From Lumnitzera littorea (lineage: Eukaryota > Streptophyta > Magnoliopsida > Myrtales > Combretaceae): DNA of 64,000 nucleotides. Shown one piece after another: positions 58,630-64,000 of the stretch. Below the pieces are notes generated by a model, which was not told where the DNA came from, did not search any database, and worked only from the letters and a program-made list of their open reading frames with translations. Position numbers and translations under genes: made by a program. Where the stretch lies: assembly GCA_024138015.1 (NCBI GenBank), contig JAMXBB010000010.1, positions 55,350,147 to 55,414,146 of the forward strand. Direction: 5' to 3'. The stretch's first letter is position 1. Each line of letters starts with the position of its first letter.

Positions 58630-59506
58630 TGGTAATAATTGGCTAGTTTGATGGATCTCTTAGTTAATCAAGGACTACTTAACCAGATTTATGGTCGAGA
58701 TGGTTCAAATCTCAGAGTTGGATATGAATGTGGCCCTCAATGCAATAATCGATGGAGTCAAGCCCCATGGGGACTTTTTCAAGTCTCTCATAAAAAACAA
58801 ACCAAAAAATTTCACCAAGTTTAAGGCTAAATGTACCTCATACATCTATTAGGAAGACAACATAAAGGCATAGTGAGAGGTTGATCAGAGTAAAGGAGAT
58901 GGAAAGTATGATAAGTGAAAAAGTGAAAAGGATAAACTTAGCACAGACAATGACCACAATTCAGATGCTGAGAGAAAGAGGTCGAAGATCCCAACATACT
59001 CATCCCACATGCCCATCAATCATCCAATCTTGGACATTTTGATGGAGGTACGTGGGGAGAGAGGCGTCCTCTAGTGGCTAGAAAGAATGAGAAGGAATCC
59101 CTTAAGGAGAAACTCCAACAAGTACTATAATTTCCACTATGACAAAGGTCATAATACAGATGAGTGCATTCAACTCAAGAATGCAATTGCAGATGCGATC
59201 CAATATGGGCACTTGTGCAAGTTCTTAGCGTATGATGCTAAGAATATCGAAAGATCATCTTATAAGAGACGTAAGGAACAAGAGAATGTCACACGATTGG
59301 TAATAGCAGTGAGAGATGTAAGGGACGTAACTTCCAGCAAAGTACTTAATGGAGTGATCAACACCATTATCAGCGAACCTATTATAGGCCAATTAAGCTC
59401 TTCGAACTTGATTAATGCCAATAATTACATTTGCAATATTCAAGATAAAAAGGTTAGGATCAACAATACAATATTTTTCGGAAAGAAAGATTTTGAGGGC
59501 ATTTAG
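58630..59506 (+). pseudogene. Tat-lineage gag fragment (element G)
   Basis: One frame near 58730-58850 reads A-L-N-A-I-I-D-G-V-K-P and S-L-I-K-N-K-P-K-N-F, the C-terminal part of a Tat gag. The ORF 59087-59506 (139 codons) has Y-Y-N-F-H-Y-D-K-G-H-N-T-D-E-C-I-Q-L, a zinc-knuckle-like motif in which the first Cys is Tyr but the two His and last Cys remain, and then a long A/K-rich linker toward protease. The rest of gag and the LTR are not found upstream. Confidence 0.8.
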
Positions 59507-60070
59507 AGGCTGCATGATGACGCACTCATCATCAATGTGAAAGTCACCAACTTCAAAGTCAAGAAGATTCTTGTTGATATAGGAAGTTCGACCGACATCA
59601 TTTTTCAGCATGCCTTTGACTAAATGAGGCTTAAGATCAAAGTGCAGCTACGGTCTTATAAGTATAATCTCTATGCCTTCAACAATCAACCTATCCAAGT
59701 AACCGGAGTTATTTCTTTGCCGATACAGATTAGCGATGACAAGCATGTTATAGAGGATAAAGTGGACTTTCTCGTCATCAAATGTTGGTCCCCTTACAAC
59801 ATGATAATGAGATGACTATGCCAACATATATTAGGCATTGTCCTTTTAACTACACATCTTAAGGCTAAGTTCCCTACTTTCACGGGGGTTAGCGTATGCA
59901 AAGGGGATCAACAATTGGTACGATCCTTATACATAAGGACCTTGAGACGAGAAAAAGTATCTCAGGTTGAAAATTGTCTAAAAGGCAAGTTAGTTGACAT
60001 TGAGAATACCAAGAGTGAAACTAAGGAAATTCCTTTGGGGAATGACCTAGGGAAAACAATAAGAATTGGA
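59507..60070 (+). pseudogene. Tat-lineage protease fragment (element G)
   Basis: It follows gag after one stop. The active-site block L-V-D-I-G-S-S-T-D-I-I lies at about 59572-59604 (D-I-G in place of D-S/T-G). Then come Y-N-L-Y-A-F-N, V-T-G-V-I-S-L-P-I-Q, and V-D-F-L-V-I in ORF 59624-59815. The text becomes unrelated and AT-rich after 60070, so RT and later domains are lost. Confidence 0.8.
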
Positions 60071-62164
60071 TGATTTTTATCACCACTCATTTGGTGACAG
60101 CTAACTTATTTGTAAGACTACAATACTTATTTATGAGAATTATATTTGAAGTCTCATTATGTTTGTTTTCGTTATGATTATTGAACTAACAAGTTTTAGG
60201 CTACACTGCAAATGAACTAATATAGGTTTTAGCCCAACGCAATTAACGAACTATACAAATTAACCTTCTAGTTGAGTAATGCAGTTAGTCCATATCTCAA
60301 ATGGCTAACAGACTATCTATAAAGACATACAGCTAGCTTTACTGTAAAGTTTGAAATAAAATGGATAACTTAGTCTGATATCCTAAATTTAGGGGCTTGA
60401 ATCCTAAGGTTATTAAGTTGACTCGAAATCCTAGAGCATTGCAACATAGAGGTATATAATTTTGTGTATCCCCTTTGACTATTTGAAAATACATATACAA
60501 GATATGTTCATATGTATAAGAAGCCCGTATAAGCACAGGTTTATAATTATACTTATTGTTACTCTCATTAAAAAAAAATTCAAGGTATACCAATGTAATT
60601 GTGAAGCTATAATGGTTACAAGTAATAGTTGTATATAAGATATATGAACATTTCCTAAATAATAAAACCTCTTTAAAGAAATTTTGCTTTCAAAATGTAA
60701 AAGGTAATTCTTGCCCTAATCGCATAGATGGAATTTAATTATTATTATGCATACATCTATACATATATATATACACATCTTTTGTGATGCCCTTACTTAT
60801 AAACCTCATCTTGGTTGTTGGCATTACAAACACCACCCTATTATTATTAATAATATATATGTATATATGGCAAGTATTTTACTTATTAATATTATGTACA
60901 AATTCTTAGATAGTGATTATTACTATTAATATATTACTATAATTGCTATTATATTAATTGTCATCATTATCCTACTAGCACGATCCATATTGCTTCATTT
61001 GTTATTATTATAAATGGTATTTGTTATTGTTGCTATTATTAGTAGATCATGATATTATTACATTCATTATTATATTAAATGTTGTGTAAACAGTGTTTGT
61101 TATGATTGCCATTATTAGTGGCATTACTACTATTATCCCAAAAGGGGAAAAAACAAAGGAAAAGGAAATTTGTTGTTGTCAATAGGCCTTGCCCACAATA
61201 CAATCTACAAATCAGGCCCCTTCACCATGCTTCCATTTTGCAGTTCACAAGAGAATTTCAACAATTACATTTAACTAGCATATATAAAGAAAGCCTGAAG
61301 TCTCGGATTTCTCATGTTGGACGAAAGAGTTCTGAACTGCGGCAGAGTTAAAAAACACAACGCAGCAGTTGTGCTTCTTAACTGTTCGAAATTTTGAATT
61401 GGTCTCTACATGTTTATCTACTCGTAACGCAAAACAAGCACAAGTTCAAGGCATACACTCGACATAGATCATGAAAACATGAAATTATCCTCCACGAACA
61501 TCTCATACATGACCAAATATGAGATCAAAGTGGCATGACAAAAGGGGAAAAGAAAATCTGCAGTATTTAAAGAAAAATTGCAGCAACAATAATCACTCAT
61601 CATGCGACTTCCTCATGAGATCTGCTCTCCTTATACTGATTCATATCATCATCAAATGATCATACTACAATAACATCATAGTATGATGAGCAAATCACCA
61701 TGCACAACTCCATAAAAATCATCAATCATTAAAATCCTTTTCATTTCTACTTCCCATTTATGACCTCATCACCAAAGCATACCAAACACAGCAAAAGTGT
61801 TCAAGAGCTTCTCCCACTTACCTTGGTCACTTGCTTATGTTTCATAATAGACCAGGGCCAGCTCATGTTCGTCAACAAATCCCAATAAAAGATAAACCAA
61901 ACCAAAGTTATTATTTAACTCATAAACTAACTTATTTTCCTAAAACTGAATTTCTAGGCTATTCTCTTTCTTTTCAACTCACAATCTTTGCTCTTACAAT
62001 GTTTTTAGCCAAGAAACTTGGCTAATAAATACTATAAGGTATGTTAACTTTCATTTTGTCTATGATTTATTTGAATATTTCCATGTAAACTTAGTGAATA
62101 GTATGTATAAACTTGTATGTGTGAGATGTTATTTTCTAAAGGATAACTAAGAATGGTTTTTCTT
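60071..62164. other. unassigned AT-rich region
   Basis: Runs of 'attatta' and 'tatata' fill 60840-61080. No ORF with a recognisable domain, no LTR partner and no RNA gene was seen. Confidence 0.5.
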
Positions 62165-62547
62165 AAGGGGAAATTGCAAATAACTCCCTTAAACTTTAAC
62201 TTAAGTGCAGATTGACCCCCTAAACTTTCAAAGTATGATTTTTGATCTCTAAACTTTCATAAATTGGTAGACAACACTTATAGATTAAGAATAACTTTTT
62301 TAAACTTTGATTTTGGTGTATAAATACCTTATAAATTTTGATTTTGGTGTGTGAATTCCTCCTAAATACCCCTATATTTTAGAGAGTTATTTATACACCA
62401 AAATCAAAGTTTAAATGGTTATTCTTAACCTATGAGGGTTGATTGCCAATTTATAAAAGTTTAGGGATAAAAAACCATACTTTGAAAGTTTAGGGTGTTA
62501 ATCCGTACCTAAGTCAAAATTTATGAGGGTTATTTACATTTTCCCCT
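62165..62547. mobile_element. fold-back MITE, about 383 bp
   Basis: The left arm (62165-62340) starts AAGGGGAAATTGCAAATAAC, and the right arm (62375-62547) is its near-complete reverse complement, ending TTACATTTTCCCCTT. Matching blocks in both arms include 'taaactttcaaagtatg', 'ctaaactttcataaattgg', 'taagaataac' and 'aaactttgattttggtgta'. The loop is about 35 nt. The whole unit can fold into one long hairpin. It has no coding capacity. The flanks (TTCTT and TTGTT) do not give a clear target duplication. Confidence 0.85.
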
Positions 62548-62831
62548 TTTGTTAAACTTTAAGGGTAAGTTTTCTTATTAAACTATAGTCTTTAGAAGGT
62601 AAGGTTGGCATTAAGAGGTCTTGATTCATGTCTTCAGTCGAGTGATGGTGATGGTCAAAGCAATAGTAGCTAGAGGAGGAAGTTTTGAAGGCTCAAAGTG
62701 GTAGGTGTCGAGTGGATTTGATACTTAATGAAATTTCACTAAGTGTTGAAGTCAAGTTAGTAGGACTGTTTCATCGATGGTGTACAATGGGGTGGTGGTA
62801 AGATTTCCTTTGAATTCTAGTGCACATGATC

Positions 62832-63835
62832 TCAACATACTTCTAAGGTGTGTATTATATATTCTAAATGCCTGTTAGTTTGTGGATGATAAGTGGAATT
62901 AAAATGCAATTTAGTTCCCATGGCTTTATGCAAACTCCTCCAAAACTTTGAGACAAATCTAGGATCTCGATTAGATACTATGCTAGTAGGGACTTTGTGT
63001 AACCTAACTATCTCTTTGACATAGAACCTTGCAAGTCTATCTAGTAGATAGGCAATGTTAATTGGCAAGACATGTGCACTTTTTGTTAATCTATCCACAA
63101 CCCCTAAATTATATCATATCCCTTCTTGGTCTTAGGCAAGGCCGTTACAAAATCCATTGAGATCTATTCCCATTTCCATTTTGGAATGGGTAAAGGCTAT
63201 AATAATCCTCCTAGTTTTTTATGCTCGGCTTTGACTTGTTGACAAATTGAACGTTCTGACACAAACCGAGTGATGTCTTCCTTCATGCCTTCCCATCAAT
63301 ACCTTCCTTTTAGTTCTTAATACATTTTCGTACCACTGGGATGAACTATGTAGCCTAAGTTGTATGCCTCATCCATTATTTCCTCTCTAAGTTCCTTATC
63401 ATTAGGGACACATAGCCATCCCTTAATTCTTATTGACCATTTAGGTGCAACTCAAAATCTATATAGGTCCCTTCTCTTACATTTCGCTTGATTTCATTCA
63501 TACAAGCATCCCTTTGTAGGCCTTCTTAATTTTATCAAGTATGGCGAGTTCCATAATAAGATTTGCAAAATTTACTCCCTCTTCATGCTAAGCAAATGTA
63601 GTTTCTAAGCTTTCAAATTCCTTGATCAATTCTTCTTGTTCCATAAGAATTTAGGCCACTTTACTATAACTTTTTCTACTTAAGGCATCATTAACTGCAT
63701 TTGCCTTCCTAGGATGATAGTTTATGTTAAAATCATAATTCTTAATCAGTTCTAGCCATTTCATTTACCTCAGATTTAGTTCTTTTTAGGAGAATATGTA
63801 CTTTAAACTCTTGTGGCCTGTACACACTTCACACC
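62832..63835 (-). pseudogene. Tekay-like integrase and RNase H fragment (element H)
   Basis: On the minus strand, from right to left: the RNase H end (Y-I-L-L-K-R and D-H/H-K-S-L-K-Y near 63785-63830), then Y-D-F-N-I-N-Y-H-P-R-K-A-N-A-V-N-D-A-L-S-R-K-S (in part near 63680-63740), the integrase zinc/linker part (Q-Q-V-K-A-E-H near 63240), and the catalytic core in ORF 62832-63098 (D-R-L-T-K-S-A-H, S-I-V-S-N-R-D-P-R-F, H-P-Q-T). The Asp-to-Glu triad is partly traceable. Integrase text ends at 62832 and RNase H at about 63835, so both ends are broken. Confidence 0.85.
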
Positions 63836-64000
63836 ATGTTTGTAAAAATCACGAGTCAAAAATACATTTCTACGAGTTTATGATTTTATAATATTTTTCT
63901 TAATTAAAATGGATGTAAAATCATTTATGTACAAACTTTTAATGAAATTATGAACTTTCTACAAGTTTACGATTTTATTGGTTTTATATGATTTTATATG
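63836..64000. mobile_element. AT-rich MITE-like sequence at the window edge
   Basis: It abruptly replaces the RNase H coding text with words such as 'tacgagtttatgatttta', 'gtaaaatca' and 'ttttatatgattttatatg', which recall the intron repeat at 52380-53095. It runs off the end of the window, so its termini and family are open. Confidence 0.35.

Overview
The window is AT-rich plant nuclear DNA, most likely from a eudicot. Evidence for this is the dense set of decayed Ty3/gypsy LTR retrotransposons of plant-only lineages (Athila, Tat, chromovirus-type), two plant mobile domain (PMD) relics, an L1-type LINE, and one intact gene of the plant-specific DUF1644 family. No bacterial, organellar or RNA genes were recognised. 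The genus cannot be told from the sequence alone.

Layout. 1-2010: tail of an Athila-type element (integrase C-terminus and probable 3' LTR). 3729-9669: element A (+), a decayed gypsy element with 5' LTR, PBS, gag, PR, RT, RNase H, IN and a truncated 3' LTR. 9670-20613: element B (-), a gypsy element whose protease is split by element E (13722-18223), a 4.5-kb non-autonomous LTR element with near-matching target duplications. 23130-25785: a PMD pseudogene (+). 26440-46352: element D (-), a Tat-lineage element with a second RNase H, split by element C (30940-43947), a 13-kb Athila element with both LTRs, a tRNA-Asp-like PBS, a largely readable gag-PR, RT/RH/IN, an env-like ORF and an exact GTCTT duplication. 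46353-48993: 3' half of an L1-like LINE, into which D inserted.

49196-54845 is the only convincing host gene: a TATA-like box, a pyrimidine-rich 5' leader, a 3.8-kb intron in the 5' UTR carrying a MITE-like repeat, and a single-exon 368-aa DUF1644 zinc-finger CDS. Beyond it lie a second PMD relic (-, 56309-58150), a Tat gag-protease fragment (+, 58630-60070), a 383-bp fold-back MITE (62165-62547), a Tekay-like integrase/RNase H fragment (-, 62832-63835) and a MITE-like AT-rich sequence at the right edge.

Order of events: E went into B, and B abuts A's 3' LTR; C went into D, and D into the LINE. Nearly all transposon ORFs are dead, and many stops look like C-to-T changes (CAA/CAG/CGA/TGG to stop), as expected in methylated heterochromatin. 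The most unusual points are element C's LTR-like palindrome cluster and TATA box in front of its env-like ORF, the antisense PMD gene next to the Tat element, and the non-autonomous E element that keeps only a protease remnant.
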